A stretch of DNA of 64,000 nucleotides, taken from Leeuwenhoekiella sp. MAR_2009_132 (GTDB taxonomy: Bacteria; Bacteroidota; Bacteroidia; Flavobacteriales; Flavobacteriaceae). The notes beneath the pieces were generated by a model. That model saw only the letters and a program-made list of their open reading frames with translations. It ran no database searches and was not told the origin of the DNA. Below, piece by piece: positions 9,484-19,903 of this stretch; the stretch's first letter is position 1; each line of letters opens with the position of its first letter. Both the position numbers and the translations under genes were made by a program. The stretch spans positions 1,054,001 to 1,118,000 of the forward strand of contig NZ_JHZY01000002.1 in NCBI RefSeq assembly GCF_000687915.1, written 5' to 3'.

Positions 9484-9843
9484 ATGAAAACACTTAATAT
9501 TTACGGAAAACCATTACAGGCCTGTTGTTTCAATCCTAAAACAGGTTACTTTAGAGATGGTTACTGTAGAACTATTGAAGAAGATTATGGTACACACATA
9601 CTTTGTGCAGTTGTCACTGAAGAGTTTTTGACATATTCTGCGTCTAAAGGAAATGACCTTATGACACCTATACCACATTGGGATTTTCCCGGTTTAAAAC
9701 CCGGTGATTCCTGGTGTTTATGTATTAGCAGATGGCTTGAAGCAGAAAAGAAGGGAGTAGCTCCCAGATTAAATCTGGAAGCCTGTCACCAGGATGCTTT
9801 AAACTACACTACGCTAGCTAAATTAGAAGCGTATGCTATTTAA
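9484..9843 (+). CDS. DUF2237 family protein
   Basis: 119 residues, cytoplasmic, matching the DUF2237 family by its motifs GYFRDGYCRT, DYGTHILCAVVTEEFL, KGNDLMTPIPHWDFPGL and GDSWCLC(x)SRW. The family is widely conserved in bacteria and has no established reaction. Several invariant Cys and Asp residues suggest metal or substrate binding. It ends 6 bp before the convergent end of the DEAD-box helicase. Confidence 0.85.
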   Translation: MKTLNIYGKPLQACCFNPKTGYFRDGYCRTIEEDYGTHILCAVVTEEFLTYSASKGNDLMTPIPHWDFPGLKPGDSWCLCISRWLEAEKKGVAPRLNLEACHQDALNYTTLAKLEAYAI

Positions 9844-9849
9844 CTAAAA

Positions 9850-11196
9850 TTATTTTTTATTCCGGCGGTTGTAGTTTTTATCACCACGGGTCTTTGGCTT
9901 TTTATACTTTTTAGCGATTTCCCTGCGGTAGCTTCCACCCTGATTAACTTTCTTGTTTTTTTCACTTTTCTCGTGAAAACTTGCACCTCGCTCGTCATTG
10001 CGTTTTGAAGGATTATTAATTTCAACATATTCTGGCTCCTCTTCAGGTAGCAGACGTATTGAAGTTTCTAGATCTTCAGGCAACTCATATTGGGTAATTT
10101 TCATTCCCATTAATGCTTCAATCTCTTCTCGTTTTTCAAGCTCTGAAGGAGTACCCATCAGAATACTTTTTCCGGTCTCTCCAGCCCTACCGGTACGACC
10201 TATACGGTGCATATAATTTTCAGGAAAACGAGGTACATCCATATTAAATACGTGGGTAACCTGATCTAAATCAAGACCACGAGCCATCACATCTGTCGTC
10301 ACCAGAATTCGGTAACTTCCTGCATCAAATTGCCCAATTGCATTTATACGGTAGTTTTGAGTTTTATTTGCGTGTATTACTCCTACTTCGCTTCCGTAGA
10401 CCTCTTGTAGAACGGTGTATAGTCTATCTGCGTGCTTTTTATTAGAAACAAAGACAAGGTTTTTAGAATATTCTTGTTTGTCTTTTAAAAGCTTTATAAG
10501 CAGATTTGCTTTTGTGTAAAAGTTGGTCAATTCATAATATCGTTGCTCAATAGATTCTAGTGGAGTACCACTTAACGCTACCTGAATACGTTCTGGAGCC
10601 GTAAAAAAAGTGTCCATTAGTTCATCAACTTCATCAGTCATGGTTGCAGAAAACATGATATTTTGTCTGCGCGGAGGCATTAGATCAAAAATATTAACCA
10701 GTTGATATCTAAAACCAAGATCAAGCATTACGTCTACTTCATCTATAATAAGCTGTTTAACAGACTTAAGTTCTAGATTACGACTTACAACAAGATCATA
10801 TAAACGCCCTGGTGTGGCAACTACGATATCACAACCCTGCGCCACCTCTTGCCTTTGTATATTAATATTTGCACCACCATAAATACCTAAAACTCGAATT
10901 GAGCTGTATTTACCATAGCTTTCTATCTGCTCCACAACCTGTATAACCAGTTCACGAGTGGGAACCATTATTAAGACACGCGGATTAACTTGCTTTGAAA
11001 ATTTTAAACCTTCAAGTATAGGTAGCATGTAAGCAAAAGTCTTACCAGTACCTGTTTGAGCAATACCTACAACATCGCGTCCAGAGCGCACAACAGAAAA
11101 GGCTTCTTGTTGTATAGGAGTGGGTTGTGTAAAGCCAAGATCTTCTATGGCGTATCGTAATTGCTTATTTATTTTAAAATCTTCAAAAGACTGCAT
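9850..11196 (-). CDS. DEAD-box RNA helicase
   Basis: 448 residues. All hallmark helicase motifs are seen: Q-motif (GFTQPTPIQ), Walker A AQTGTGKT, PTRELVIQ, variant Walker B DEVD in place of DEAD, SAT, and the C-terminal domain with VTTDVMARGLD and HRIGRTGRAG. A basic, low-complexity tail (about residues 380-448) resembles the RNA-binding tails of RhlE/DeaD-like proteins. Likely role: RNA remodelling in ribosome assembly or mRNA decay. DEVD in place of DEAD is a tolerated change. Monocistronic. Confidence 0.9.
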   Translation of the reverse strand: MQSFEDFKINKQLRYAIEDLGFTQPTPIQQEAFSVVRSGRDVVGIAQTGTGKTFAYMLPILEGLKFSKQVNPRVLIMVPTRELVIQVVEQIESYGKYSSIRVLGIYGGANINIQRQEVAQGCDIVVATPGRLYDLVVSRNLELKSVKQLIIDEVDVMLDLGFRYQLVNIFDLMPPRRQNIMFSATMTDEVDELMDTFFTAPERIQVALSGTPLESIEQRYYELTNFYTKANLLIKLLKDKQEYSKNLVFVSNKKHADRLYTVLQEVYGSEVGVIHANKTQNYRINAIGQFDAGSYRILVTTDVMARGLDLDQVTHVFNMDVPRFPENYMHRIGRTGRAGETGKSILMGTPSELEKREEIEALMGMKITQYELPEDLETSIRLLPEEEPEYVEINNPSKRNDERGASFHEKSEKNKKVNQGGSYRREIAKKYKKPKTRGDKNYNRRNKK

Positions 11197-11212
11197 GTAA
11201 GTAATTTTGCCG

Positions 11213-11220
11213 CAAAGGTA
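11213..11220 (-). promoter_or_regulatory. Putative -7 box of the DEAD-box helicase promoter
   Basis: On the minus strand TACCTTTG matches the Bacteroidota -7 consensus TAnnTTTG, 16 bp before the start codon. No convincing -33 TTG partner is seen. Confidence 0.4.
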
Positions 11221-11284
11221 CGTTTTTAAACCTGTAGGTTTTTCCAGAATTTAAAACCCATTTATCGCTAAAGCAGAAACTAGC

Positions 11285-12322
11285 CTAAGAAGGAATCTGT
11301 TGACTCAAACAATGTAAGGTTCCCAGTCCCCAAATAAGGTCAAGTGCGCCAATGCCTATTATCTTTTTATCTGGAAAGATTTCTGCAAGCGTATTTAACG
11401 CAATTCGGTCATTAGGGTCATTAAATGTAGGGACCAAAACAGAATTGTTAAGTATCAAAAAATTAGCATAACTCGCCGGAAGCCTTAATTTATCATAATC
11501 TATTCGTTTAGGCATAGGCAATGTTATGATTGTAGGACTGCTTCCATCCTCAAGCTTTGCCTCTTTTAAACGTATGAGATTTTCTTGTAATGGAGCGTAA
11601 TTAGCATCTGAAGGATCTTCCTCTACCACAGCTACAATAGTTGTAGCATTAACAAATCTGCAAATGTCATCTATATGGCCGTGTGTATCATCACCTGCAA
11701 TACCTTTATTTAACCAGATGGTATTTGTAATCCCAAAGTAGGTATTAAAAATAGCCTCATAATCTTCTTTAGTGAAATCGGCATTACGCACTTGAATCTC
11801 AGTATCGAGCAGGCATTCTTCAGTAGTGATTAATGTTCCTCTACCATTTGTGTCTATTGCGCCGCCTTCAAGAATTACAGATTTACCGTTATAAACTACA
11901 GGTGTTAGTGGTATTCCTAAAAATTCTGAAACCCGCTTCGGTATTTGCTTATCAAGGCGGTAATTTCCATACTTTGCCCACCCATTAAAGTTGAAGTTTA
12001 AAGCTTCACGTTCTCTATTATTTTTAACTATAATAGGGCCGCTATCGCGCATCCAGCTTCGGTTTGTTTTTTGTACAATAAATGTAACCTTACTTAAATT
12101 AGCGTGTGCAGCCTCGAGAAGTTCGACAACCTTAGCCTTAAGGTTTTCACTCTTTACAATTAGAAAAACTGTTTCAGTCTCTGCTATTTTTTTAATAAAA
12201 TCTGCAAACACAAACTGAATGGTTTGATATTTACCCGGCCAGTCGTCTCCATTGCTAGGAAAACACAATAAAATTCCTTGCTGATTTTCCCATTCTGCCG
12301 GTAAACGTCTGGTGTTTTTCAT
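11285..12322 (-). CDS. aguA: Agmatine deiminase
   Basis: 345 residues. Hydrolyses agmatine to N-carbamoylputrescine and ammonia. The guanidino-group-modifying fold is marked by MRDSGPIIV, ILEGGAIDTNG, GDDTHGHIDDICRF and the catalytic cysteine in GTLHCLSQQ (about residue 338). It lies 2 bp downstream of aguB (stop and start almost touching), so both enzymes of the agmatine-to-putrescine route are co-translated. A peptidylarginine-deiminase-like activity belongs to the same family, but the neighbour makes agmatine the best guess. Confidence 0.9.
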   Translation of the reverse strand: MKNTRRLPAEWENQQGILLCFPSNGDDWPGKYQTIQFVFADFIKKIAETETVFLIVKSENLKAKVVELLEAAHANLSKVTFIVQKTNRSWMRDSGPIIVKNNREREALNFNFNGWAKYGNYRLDKQIPKRVSEFLGIPLTPVVYNGKSVILEGGAIDTNGRGTLITTEECLLDTEIQVRNADFTKEDYEAIFNTYFGITNTIWLNKGIAGDDTHGHIDDICRFVNATTIVAVVEEDPSDANYAPLQENLIRLKEAKLEDGSSPTIITLPMPKRIDYDKLRLPASYANFLILNNSVLVPTFNDPNDRIALNTLAEIFPDKKIIGIGALDLIWGLGTLHCLSQQIPS

Positions 12323-12324
12323 AT

Positions 12325-13212
12325 TTAATCGAGTGCTCGCTTAGTTATTTCTCCGTAAAAATCTATTCTTCGATCTCTAAAGAATGGCCAGTTTTGGCGC
12401 ACATTTTCTTGTAAATCAAGATCTATTTCAGCCATTAAAATCTCTTCTTTATCTGCAGAAGCCTGTGCTAAAATTTCACCCTGGGGCCCACAAATAAATG
12501 ATTGCCCCCAAAACTCAATACCCTTTGTACCCGGTACATATTGCTCTAGACCTATGCGATTTGCTGCCGCTACATATACCCCATTTGCAACGGCGTGACC
12601 TTTCATAACATTCATCCATGCTCCGTGTTGATTAACCCCGTACTGTTCTTTTTCTTGCGGATGCCAGCCAATTGCTGTGGGATAAAATAAAACTTCAGCC
12701 CCTTGAAGTGCGGTTAGTCGAGCCGCTTCCGGGTACCACTGATCCCAACATATTAAGGTACCCAGATCGGCCTTTTTAGTTTTTATAGTTTTAAAACCCA
12801 GATCTCCCGGTGTGAAATAAAATTTCTCATAAAAATGAGGATCATCGGGAATATGCATCTTTCGGTATAACCCTGCCTCGGTACCATCTGTATCAATTAT
12901 ATAGGCACTATTGTGGTAAATACCACTCATTCTCTTTTCAAAAAAAGGGACAATTAACACTACTCCCAGTTCTTTAGCAAGCGCACTAAATGCTGTAAAT
13001 GAAATATCATAAAGAGGTTCTGCATATTTAAAATTTGCTACATCCTCATCCTGACAAAAATAATGGCTGCTATACAACTCTGGTAAGCTAATAACTTCAG
13101 CCCCTTTAGCCGCAGCATCACGCACCCACGATTTACACTTTTCAAGGTTATTTTCTGGAGTGTTATTTAAGTTCAATTGCAATACTGCAATCGTATATTT
13201 TCTAGCTTTCAT
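12325..13212 (-). CDS. aguB: N-carbamoylputrescine amidase (nitrilase superfamily)
   Basis: About 295 residues. Carbon-nitrogen hydrolase with the Glu-Lys-Cys triad: SLPELY (Glu about 45), LYRKMHIP (Lys about 118) and LICWDQWYPEAAR (Cys about 155). Converts N-carbamoylputrescine to putrescine, CO2 and ammonia, completing the pathway begun by AguA, whose gene follows by 2 bp. The ATG at 13212 is used; three extra residues could be read from a TTG at 13221. Supplies putrescine for polyamines. Confidence 0.9.
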   Translation of the reverse strand: MKARKYTIAVLQLNLNNTPENNLEKCKSWVRDAAAKGAEVISLPELYSSHYFCQDEDVANFKYAEPLYDISFTAFSALAKELGVVLIVPFFEKRMSGIYHNSAYIIDTDGTEAGLYRKMHIPDDPHFYEKFYFTPGDLGFKTIKTKKADLGTLICWDQWYPEAARLTALQGAEVLFYPTAIGWHPQEKEQYGVNQHGAWMNVMKGHAVANGVYVAAANRIGLEQYVPGTKGIEFWGQSFICGPQGEILAQASADKEEILMAEIDLDLQENVRQNWPFFRDRRIDFYGEITKRALD

Positions 13213-13454
13213 ATGAAACAAGTTTACTAATTAATTTGATTCTCAACTCAAGATAAATATTGAATATTAAGGCTCTGTGCAATAATTATTTTATTATTAT
13301 TTAAACGCAGTAAAAATGCAAAATGTTTAAAAAGAAACAACTGTTTTTAACTAATCTACACTTCAAAACATGACCTGATGATTTTGAAATGTATTTCAAA
13401 GTCAAAAAGAATGCGGTCTGCAGAAAAATACCGTTTTTTACAAAAAAAGTTTTT

Positions 13455-15572
13455 ATGCAATCCCAGATAGATAAAACCACACTTTTAACCACGCTAAAGA
13501 CCTATTTTGGTTACGATAGTTTTAGAAATCAACAGGCTGAAATTATACAAACGGTACTTGATGGGAAAGACGCTATCGTTATTATGCCTACTGGTGGTGG
13601 AAAATCTATTTGTTTTCAGCTGCCTGCATTGTTATTTAAAGGTTTTACGCTGGTAATATCTCCATTAATCGCGCTGATGAAAGATCAGGTTGATGGGTTA
13701 AAAGCTAATGGTATTGAGGCAGACTTTTACAACAGTAGCCAGACTGCACAAGAACAGCAAGATATTATTGCACGTGCTGCAGAGGGTAAACTGAAGCTTT
13801 TGTATGTAGCTCCAGAAAGTTTATCTGGTTTAACACCATTATTAAGTGAAACCTACATAAGTATGATTGCCATAGATGAAGCACATTGTATTTCTTCCTG
13901 GGGACACGATTTTAGGCCTTCATATCAGCAATTGGGTTTTTTAAAGAAATCCTTACCAAATACGCCGGTAATCGCTTTAACGGCTACAGCAGATAAAGCA
14001 ACACGACGTGATATTGCAGACCAACTTACGATCTCCAATGCGCAGCAATTCTTAAGCTCTTTTGACCGTCCTAACATAGAATTAGAAGTACGCGCAGCAG
14101 ATAAGCGTTTAGATCAAATCAAACAATTTTTAAAAAAGCGACCCAACACCAGCGGTATAATTTATTGCCTAAGTAGAAAAACCACCGAGAGCGTATCAGA
14201 CTCGCTAAATGCTATAGGTATAAAATCTACTTCATATCACGCAGGTCTAGATTTTGAAGAGCGCACTAGTGTACAGGAAGACTTTATTTATGACAAAACT
14301 CAGGTAGTCTGTGCAACTGTAGCCTTTGGTATGGGTATCGATAAATCTAACGTTAGGTGGGTTATACATTATAATATGCCTAAAAACCTTGAGGGATATT
14401 ATCAGGAAATTGGACGAGCAGGACGTGATGGTTTAAAGTCAAACGCACTGCTTTTTCACAGTTATGCAGATGTTTTACAATTAAAGCGATTTACGCAGGG
14501 TGCAGCTAATGAAGAAGTACAAAATGCAAAGTTAGACCGTATGAAGCAATATGCTGAAGCTACAACTTGCAGAAGAAAAATTTTATTGAGTTATTTTGGT
14601 CAGTTTTTAGAAGAAGATTGTGGCAATTGTGATGTATGTAAAAATCCGCCTCAATTTTTTGACGGTACCGTAATTGCACAAAAAGCATTGTCAACTATCG
14701 CCAGAGCTAAAGAAACTCAACCTATAGGAACCTTAATAGATGTGCTTAGAGGAGCTAAAAATGCAGCTGTATTGGATAAAGAATTAGACACATTAAGTAC
14801 TTACGGTATAGGTGCAGATATATCGTGGAAAGATTGGCAACATTATTTTTTACAATTAATAAATCAGGGATATTGCGAGATAGCCTTTCATTTGCGTAAC
14901 AGTTTACATCTTACTACATCTAGTAAAGCCGTTTTATTTGAAGGAAAAAAAGTAAGACTCACGGAACCGGTTGATAATCCTACTCCAGAAGTAATCACCT
15001 CAGATAAACCAAAGACTAAAAAGGCTAATGCCCTGTTTGAAAAGTTACGCATGCTTCGGGCGGAAATTGCCAAAGAAGAAAATATTCCTGCATATCTTGT
15101 TTTTAGCGATAAAACACTTCAGGAAATGGAGCGTGCACGACCTACTACTGAAATGGAACTTTTAGAAATAAGTGGTGTTGGCCAGCGTAAATTAGAAGTT
15201 TATGGTGATGAATTTATTAAAGCAATTTTAAAATTTCAGTCTGAAAAACTAAAGAAAAAGGGAAGTAAAACCGCTACCCATCAGGTCACTTATAATCTTC
15301 TTAAAGAAGGCCTTTCTATTGAAGAAATCTCCAAAAAGCGTGACTTAAAAGACACAACCATTTATTCACATATTGCTAAATTAGCTTTGGATGGAGAACC
15401 TATTGATTTGTTTCAATTTGTAAGCAATACTGAAGTAGAACAAATTAAAAAAGCAAAAATTGCCCTTGAAAATCCTGAAACCTTAAAGGCCTATTATGAA
15501 TATTTTGAAGAAAAGATTGAATATTATAAGATAAGATTGGGGTTATCTATTTTAGAAATGTCTAACCTTTAA
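13455..15572 (+). CDS. recQ: ATP-dependent DNA helicase RecQ
   Basis: About 705 residues, 3'-5' DNA helicase in recombinational repair. Helicase core with [12 protein letters not shown] (Walker A), [19 protein letters not shown] (motif II and aromatic loop) and [10 protein letters not shown]; a RQC zinc site [19 protein letters not shown]; an HRDC domain ([16 protein letters not shown]); and a C-terminal winged helix ([25 protein letters not shown]). The ATG at 13455 ([10 protein letters not shown]) is preferred to one at 13389 because upstream residues are basic and unlike family members. Its stop overlaps the convergent gene's stop. Confidence 0.93.
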   Translation: MQSQIDKTTLLTTLKTYFGYDSFRNQQAEIIQTVLDGKDAIVIMPTGGGKSICFQLPALLFKGFTLVISPLIALMKDQVDGLKANGIEADFYNSSQTAQEQQDIIARAAEGKLKLLYVAPESLSGLTPLLSETYISMIAIDEAHCISSWGHDFRPSYQQLGFLKKSLPNTPVIALTATADKATRRDIADQLTISNAQQFLSSFDRPNIELEVRAADKRLDQIKQFLKKRPNTSGIIYCLSRKTTESVSDSLNAIGIKSTSYHAGLDFEERTSVQEDFIYDKTQVVCATVAFGMGIDKSNVRWVIHYNMPKNLEGYYQEIGRAGRDGLKSNALLFHSYADVLQLKRFTQGAANEEVQNAKLDRMKQYAEATTCRRKILLSYFGQFLEEDCGNCDVCKNPPQFFDGTVIAQKALSTIARAKETQPIGTLIDVLRGAKNAAVLDKELDTLSTYGIGADISWKDWQHYFLQLINQGYCEIAFHLRNSLHLTTSSKAVLFEGKKVRLTEPVDNPTPEVITSDKPKTKKANALFEKLRMLRAEIAKEENIPAYLVFSDKTLQEMERARPTTEMELLEISGVGQRKLEVYGDEFIKAILKFQSEKLKKKGSKTATHQVTYNLLKEGLSIEEISKKRDLKDTTIYSHIAKLALDGEPIDLFQFVSNTEVEQIKKAKIALENPETLKAYYEYFEEKIEYYKIRLGLSILEMSNL

Positions 15573-16240
15573 CGCACCTGTTCTATAGTACAAAACGAGT
15601 CGTAGCCTGCTGCAGCACCCGCAATACTCACATTCACTAATGAGTATAACCTAAAATCTATTTTTTCACCGGCGGTCAGTTGTACCAAGGTAGATACAGA
15701 ACGTGTAGGTGGTGAGACATTAGTTAAAACCACTGAAACATTAACAAAACGCTCTTCGGCTATTTTTGTTGAACTTGTGCCGGCAGAATTAGTTTTATAA
15801 ATAGCCAAACCCAAATCACCCACACTAAGGCTTGAGGTTTTTATCTGTGCAGCGACACGATATATGCCCGCATCGGTTGCTGTAAAAACACCTGTTGTAG
15901 CATTAAATTCATCTTTAATATCAAAATCTTCAGAATTAAAAACAATCGGAATATATGATAATAGAGCTACAGCAAAATTTGACGTTAATTTTGCTTTTAC
16001 GAGCGATTTTTCAACATTAGCTAATATTTTTTTTGCTGCCACACGATGTAATACACCCCTCCCATCAAAAACAGCTATAGAATCTTTAGCTGCAAAATCA
16101 TTACCTTCATTATAATTGCGCACTCGTAGTGCACCATTCACATCAAGCATAACATCTGGATGAGGCACAGTCGTTCCGATTCCTACTTGAGAAAAAAGTG
16201 AGGCAGAATACAGAGTAAATAGTATTAATATTTTACGCAT
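15569..16240 (-). CDS. Secreted protein with C1q/TNF-like C-terminal domain
   Basis: 223 residues. Signal peptide [18 protein letters not shown], then [22 protein letters not shown], a segment frequently found at the start of exported Bacteroidota surface proteins. The C-terminal half (about residues 85-223) reads as a beta-rich C1q-like module ([37 protein letters not shown]). Probably surface-located or secreted; role unknown. No type IX C-terminal signal is apparent. The stop codon shares the TTAA tetramer with the recQ stop on the other strand. Confidence 0.65.
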   Translation of the reverse strand: MRKILILFTLYSASLFSQVGIGTTVPHPDVMLDVNGALRVRNYNEGNDFAAKDSIAVFDGRGVLHRVAAKKILANVEKSLVKAKLTSNFAVALLSYIPIVFNSEDFDIKDEFNATTGVFTATDAGIYRVAAQIKTSSLSVGDLGLAIYKTNSAGTSSTKIAEERFVNVSVVLTNVSPPTRSVSTLVQLTAGEKIDFRLYSLVNVSIAGAAAGYDSFCTIEQVR

Positions 16241-16704
16241 AATAGCAGTATTTAATAACTACTCTAAATTCTCAATAAATGCGTTTAAAAGCAAATAATA
16301 CAGTTTAAGTGCTTTATTGATTCAAAAATGATTAACTAAAACATTTTACTAAACACGTCTAGCATTTGAGATTTTCCGAGTTAAATTGGGAGTTCCCTGT
16401 TTGTACAAGTATTAATTTAGATTTGTAGGCATATTCTTTCGTTAATAATTCATAAAAAACGCAATTTTGAATATTTTACTTGTAATTACCTATGAATTTT
16501 TAGACTTTCCCTAATTTGTATGGAATTGGCCTAATTTTTATACTACTCCACTACTCTTGACTCAATTTTATGCTTATTTAAAATCGGATTCTGCCGTAAA
16601 TCGCAAAATGTGATTGTTTAATTTTAAGATTACTTAACGGAGTTTTAGCAAATAATTGACTCTGCTAAGATTTTGCATGAATTACTTTTAGAAAAAATAG
16701 ACAA
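16241..16704. other. Intergenic region, 464 bp, no gene seen
   Basis: AT-rich divergent upstream region of the C1q-like gene and the peroxiredoxin gene. All frames are interrupted by stops, no tRNA-like fold and no strong inverted repeat was seen. It presumably carries both promoters, but no convincing -33/-7 pair could be assigned. Confidence 0.5.
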
Positions 16705-17214
16705 ATGATAAAGCCAGATACACAAGTACCCGAATTAGAAATTGACTTAATTAATGACACTACCTGGAAATTAAGCGCACAGAAACCTGAAAAATATACA
16801 TTAATTGTATTTTACAGAGGTCTGCACTGTCCTATATGCAAAAAACAACTTCAGGATTTAACTTCTAAAACAGAAGATTTTAAATCTAGAGGTGTAAACA
16901 TTATTGCAATAAGTATGGATACCCAGAAAAGAGCCAAACTTTCTCAAGAAAAATGGGAAACCGATAACTTACCAATAGGCTATGGATTAAGTGAAGATAA
17001 AGCTCGTGAATGGGGATTATACATTTCACACGCCGTTAAAGATGCCGAACCCGATGTATTTTCAGAACCCGGTATGTTCTTAGTTCGTACCGATGGCACA
17101 CTATATTTTTCTTCTATACAAACCATGCCTTTTGCAAGACCAGATTTAGAAGCCGTTTTAAAATCCATAGATTTTGTTGAAAAAGAAGATTATCCTGCTC
17201 GCGGAGGAAAATAG
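16705..17214 (+). CDS. Peroxiredoxin-like (AhpC/TSA family) protein
   Basis: 169 residues, thioredoxin fold. The motif FYRGLHCPICKKQL (about residues 35-48) carries a CPIC pair, matching the peroxiredoxin-like redoxin family, which reduces peroxides or thiols; the two adjacent cysteines suggest a thioredoxin-like redox couple. No signal peptide, so cytoplasmic. It ends with EDYPARGGK. Monocistronic, with a strong terminator 19 bp after its stop. Confidence 0.85.
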   Translation: MIKPDTQVPELEIDLINDTTWKLSAQKPEKYTLIVFYRGLHCPICKKQLQDLTSKTEDFKSRGVNIIAISMDTQKRAKLSQEKWETDNLPIGYGLSEDKAREWGLYISHAVKDAEPDVFSEPGMFLVRTDGTLYFSSIQTMPFARPDLEAVLKSIDFVEKEDYPARGGK

Positions 17215-17232
17215 AAGATGTTTTTATAAAAT

Positions 17233-17267
17233 AAAAAGCCCTGTAAATATGATTTACGGGGCTTTTT
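17233..17267. terminator. Bidirectional intrinsic terminator
   Basis: An 11-bp GC-containing stem (one G-T pair, ATG loop) flanked by A5 on one side and T6 on the other lies between the convergent ends of the peroxiredoxin gene and the his operon. It can terminate both transcripts. Confidence 0.85.
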
Positions 17268-17293
17268 TAGTTTTACAATAAACTTTTCTTGGT

Positions 17294-17887
17294 TTACTTC
17301 TTTCTATTTAACAGTACCTGTTCAATATCATTGAGACCAAAACCTTTTGCCTTAAGAAGTATTAAATAATGAAAAAGCAAATCTGCACTTTCATTAAGAA
17401 ATAAATTATCGTCATTATCTTTCGCCTCGATAACTACTTCTACGGCTTCTTCTCCCACCTTCTGAGCTATTTTATTGATTCCTTTTCTAAACAAATCTGC
17501 AACATAGCTTTTCTCGTTATCCTGGTTGGCTTTACGTTCTGCAATGGTTTTTTCAAGATCGCTAAAGAACCCAAAATCTTGTGTATTTGTATCACCCCAG
17601 CAATTATCTGTACCTGTATGACAAGTAGGTCCTTGTGGATTTACAGTGATTAATAAAGTATCATTATCACAATCATTTTTTATAGAAACAAGATGTAAAA
17701 AATTACCACTTTCTTCACCTTTTGTCCATAAGCGTTGCTTACTGCGGCTAAAAAAAGTAACCTTCTTAGTCTCATTTGTTTTGAGATAGGCCTCCTCGTT
17801 CATATAACCTAACATCAATACCGTTTTGGTTTTGGCATCTTGTATAATTGCAGGAACTAAACCCTTCTCATTGTATGTAATTTTCAT
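17294..17887 (-). CDS. hisIE: Bifunctional phosphoribosyl-AMP cyclohydrolase/phosphoribosyl-ATP pyrophosphatase
   Basis: 197 residues, performing steps 2 and 3 of histidine synthesis. The N-terminal HisI domain (1-100) shows VLMLGYMNEEAYLKT, FFSRSKQRLWTKGE and the zinc-binding NDCDNDTLL/CHTGTDNCW cysteines. The C-terminal HisE domain (about 105-197) shows KSYVADLFRKGINKIAQKVGEEAVEVVIEA. Last gene of the operon, 36 bp after hisF, followed by the bidirectional terminator. Confidence 0.95.
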   Translation of the reverse strand: MKITYNEKGLVPAIIQDAKTKTVLMLGYMNEEAYLKTNETKKVTFFSRSKQRLWTKGEESGNFLHLVSIKNDCDNDTLLITVNPQGPTCHTGTDNCWGDTNTQDFGFFSDLEKTIAERKANQDNEKSYVADLFRKGINKIAQKVGEEAVEVVIEAKDNDDNLFLNESADLLFHYLILLKAKGFGLNDIEQVLLNRKK

Positions 17888-17923
17888 AATACTGGTATTA
17901 TTTCGCCGCTGCGAAATTTCTAG

Positions 17924-18679
17924 TTATATCCTTACCGGAATATTTTTATTTTTTAATTCGAGTTTTAACTCGGGAATATCAATCTCGTGAAAATGAAATA
18001 CACTTGCAGCCAGGGCTGCATCAGCTTTCCCATTTATAAATGTATCTGTAAAGTGTTGCATATTTCCTGCACCACCCGAAGCGATAATTGGAATGTTAAG
18101 CAAATCGCTCAATTTTGCCAGCGCATCATCTGCAAATCCATTTTTTGTACCGTCGTGGTCCATCGAAGTAAATAAAATCTCCCCGGCTCCACGCATTTCA
18201 ACTTCTTGTGCCCACTCAAAAAGATCTAATTCTGTTGGCACTTTACCGCCTACTAGATGCACCGTCCATTTACCTTCAATCTGTTTTGCATCAATGGCTA
18301 CAACAACACATTGCGAACCAAACTTAGCCGCAAGATCATTGATTAACTGCGGATTTTTAACTGCGGAAGAGTTAATAGAAACTTTATCTGCACCATTCTG
18401 AAGCAAAATATCTACATCCGCTACAGAAGAGATACCACCACCTACTGTAAACGGTATATTTATTTTTTCAGCAACTCGCAAAACCAAATCTGCTAATGTT
18501 TTACGACGCTCCTCAGTTGCCGAAATATCGAGAAAAACGAGTTCGTCTGCACCTGTTTCAGCATACTTCGCAGCCAGTTCTACCGGATCACCGGCATCGC
18601 GTAAATCGACGAAATTAACCCCTTTTACAGTTCTGCCGTTTTTAATATCTAAACAGGGTATGATACGTTTTGTAAGCAT
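17924..18679 (-). CDS. hisF: Imidazole glycerol phosphate synthase, cyclase subunit
   Basis: About 251 residues, (beta/alpha)8 barrel that joins with HisH to form IGP and AICAR from PRFAR and glutamine. [23 protein letters not shown] at the start carries the first catalytic Asp, and the second lies in VVVAIDAKQ (Asp about 130). An ATG at 18721 would add 14 residues that the family lacks, so 18679 is chosen. Operon position between hisA and hisIE. Confidence 0.95.
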   Translation of the reverse strand: MLTKRIIPCLDIKNGRTVKGVNFVDLRDAGDPVELAAKYAETGADELVFLDISATEERRKTLADLVLRVAEKINIPFTVGGGISSVADVDILLQNGADKVSINSSAVKNPQLINDLAAKFGSQCVVVAIDAKQIEGKWTVHLVGGKVPTELDLFEWAQEVEMRGAGEILFTSMDHDGTKNGFADDALAKLSDLLNIPIIASGGAGNMQHFTDTFINGKADAALAASVFHFHEIDIPELKLELKNKNIPVRI

Positions 18680-18733
18680 TTTATATCTATTCTTTAATTT
18701 CCGCTTGGGCGGAAAACTCATTTCTAACCGTAA

Positions 18734-19459
18734 TTATTTATTCAGAATAAAACCTTCCAATTGCTTCATTGAGATTCTACCCTCATAAATAGCTTTTCCT
18801 ATTATGGTTCCTTCGCAGCCCAGTTCTGCAAGTTTAGGAAGTTCATCAAATGTAGAAATTCCTCCTGAGGCGATAAGTTTTAAATTTTCAGTTTCTTCTA
18901 AAATACGCTTATATAAATCAAAAGAAGGTCCTTCTAACATCCCGTCTTTACTGATGTCTGTGCAAATTACATAAGAAACACCTTCTAACTGATAGCCTTG
19001 TATAAAAGGAATCAATTCTTCTTTTGATTCTTCTAACCAGCCACTTACCGCAACTTTTTCATCTTTAGCATCTGCTCCCAAAATTATTTTTTGATTTCCA
19101 AATTTTGACAACCAACTCTTAAAAGTCTCCCGATCTTTAACGGCAATGCTTCCACCGGTAATTTGGTTTGCTCCACTTTCAAAAGCCACTCGTAAATCAT
19201 CATCAGTCTTTAAACCGCCACCAAAATCGATTTTAAGGCTGGTTTGCGACGCTATTTGCTCTAAAACCTTATGGTTTACAATATGCTTGCTTTTAGCACC
19301 ATCAAGGTCTACCAAGTGTAAATACTGTATTCCGTGGGCTTCAAATTCCTTTGCTACTTCAAGCGGATGTTCATTGTATATTTTCTTGGTATCATAGTCG
19401 CCTTTAGAAAGACGCACGCATTTACCATCTATGATATCTATTGCCGGGATTAATCTCAT
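18734..19459 (-). CDS. hisA: ProFAR isomerase (HisA)
   Basis: 241 residues, (beta/alpha)8 barrel isomerising ProFAR to PRFAR (step 4). [22 protein letters not shown] holds the general-base Asp, and [21 protein letters not shown] the second Asp. It is separated from hisH by the four-helix-bundle gene, although hisH, hisA and hisF are usually adjacent. Confidence 0.95.
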   Translation of the reverse strand: MRLIPAIDIIDGKCVRLSKGDYDTKKIYNEHPLEVAKEFEAHGIQYLHLVDLDGAKSKHIVNHKVLEQIASQTSLKIDFGGGLKTDDDLRVAFESGANQITGGSIAVKDRETFKSWLSKFGNQKIILGADAKDEKVAVSGWLEESKEELIPFIQGYQLEGVSYVICTDISKDGMLEGPSFDLYKRILEETENLKLIASGGISTFDELPKLAELGCEGTIIGKAIYEGRISMKQLEGFILNK

Positions 19460-19510
19460 TCTATAATCTATAATTCATTATTTATTGTTTCTAATTCAAA
19501 GTGTTAGGCT

Positions 19511-19903
19511 CTAACGTTTAAACTTTGAACCTTTAAATTCAGAATTCTTGAGGTAATTCATAAAACCACCTATTTTATTTTGTAATTCTTGGCATTTAGA
19601 GCTGCATTCATCAAACTGATTTTTCGAAATTAATGCTTTATCAGAAGATCTATAAAGTTGAGATTTCAATTCTCCGGCACTACCTTTTGAGTAACTTAAA
19701 AAAACAATAAACTCTCTGTTTCCATCACGATCAAAACCTTCGGCTATATTATCCATAATTGAACCTGAACTTCTTTCCATTTGATTTCTAAGCGAATAAT
19801 TTTTTCCTAAATCAGTATTTAAAAAAAGCTGCTCTATATCAATACATATTAAACGTGCAAGTTGCCATATTTCTAAATCCTCAAAGCGTTTAATCGTACC
19901 CAT
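19511..19903 (-). CDS. Four-helix-bundle (S23-like) protein inside the his operon
   Basis: 130 residues. Motifs FEDLEIWQLARLICIDIEQLF, YSLRNQMERSSGSIMDNIAEGFDR and EFIVFLSYSKGSAGELKSQL identify the four-helix bundle/23S rRNA intervening-sequence protein family, related in fold to Avd of diversity-generating retroelements. No reverse transcriptase or rRNA is nearby. The gene is in operon orientation with AT-rich flanks of 51 and 30 bp, unlike the other short his gaps, so it looks like a later insertion. Function unknown; no link to histidine synthesis is known. Confidence 0.85.
   Translation of the reverse strand: MGTIKRFEDLEIWQLARLICIDIEQLFLNTDLGKNYSLRNQMERSSGSIMDNIAEGFDRDGNREFIVFLSYSKGSAGELKSQLYRSSDKALISKNQFDECSSKCQELQNKIGGFMNYLKNSEFKGSKFKR

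Noticed and set aside
13389..13454. Extended RecQ N-terminus from ATG 13389
   Set aside because: The extra residues ([17 protein letters not shown]) are not family-like and the domain begins right after the ATG at 13455.
19511..19903. Avd-like component of a diversity-generating retroelement
   Set aside because: The fold family is similar, but there is no reverse transcriptase, template repeat or variable repeat nearby.
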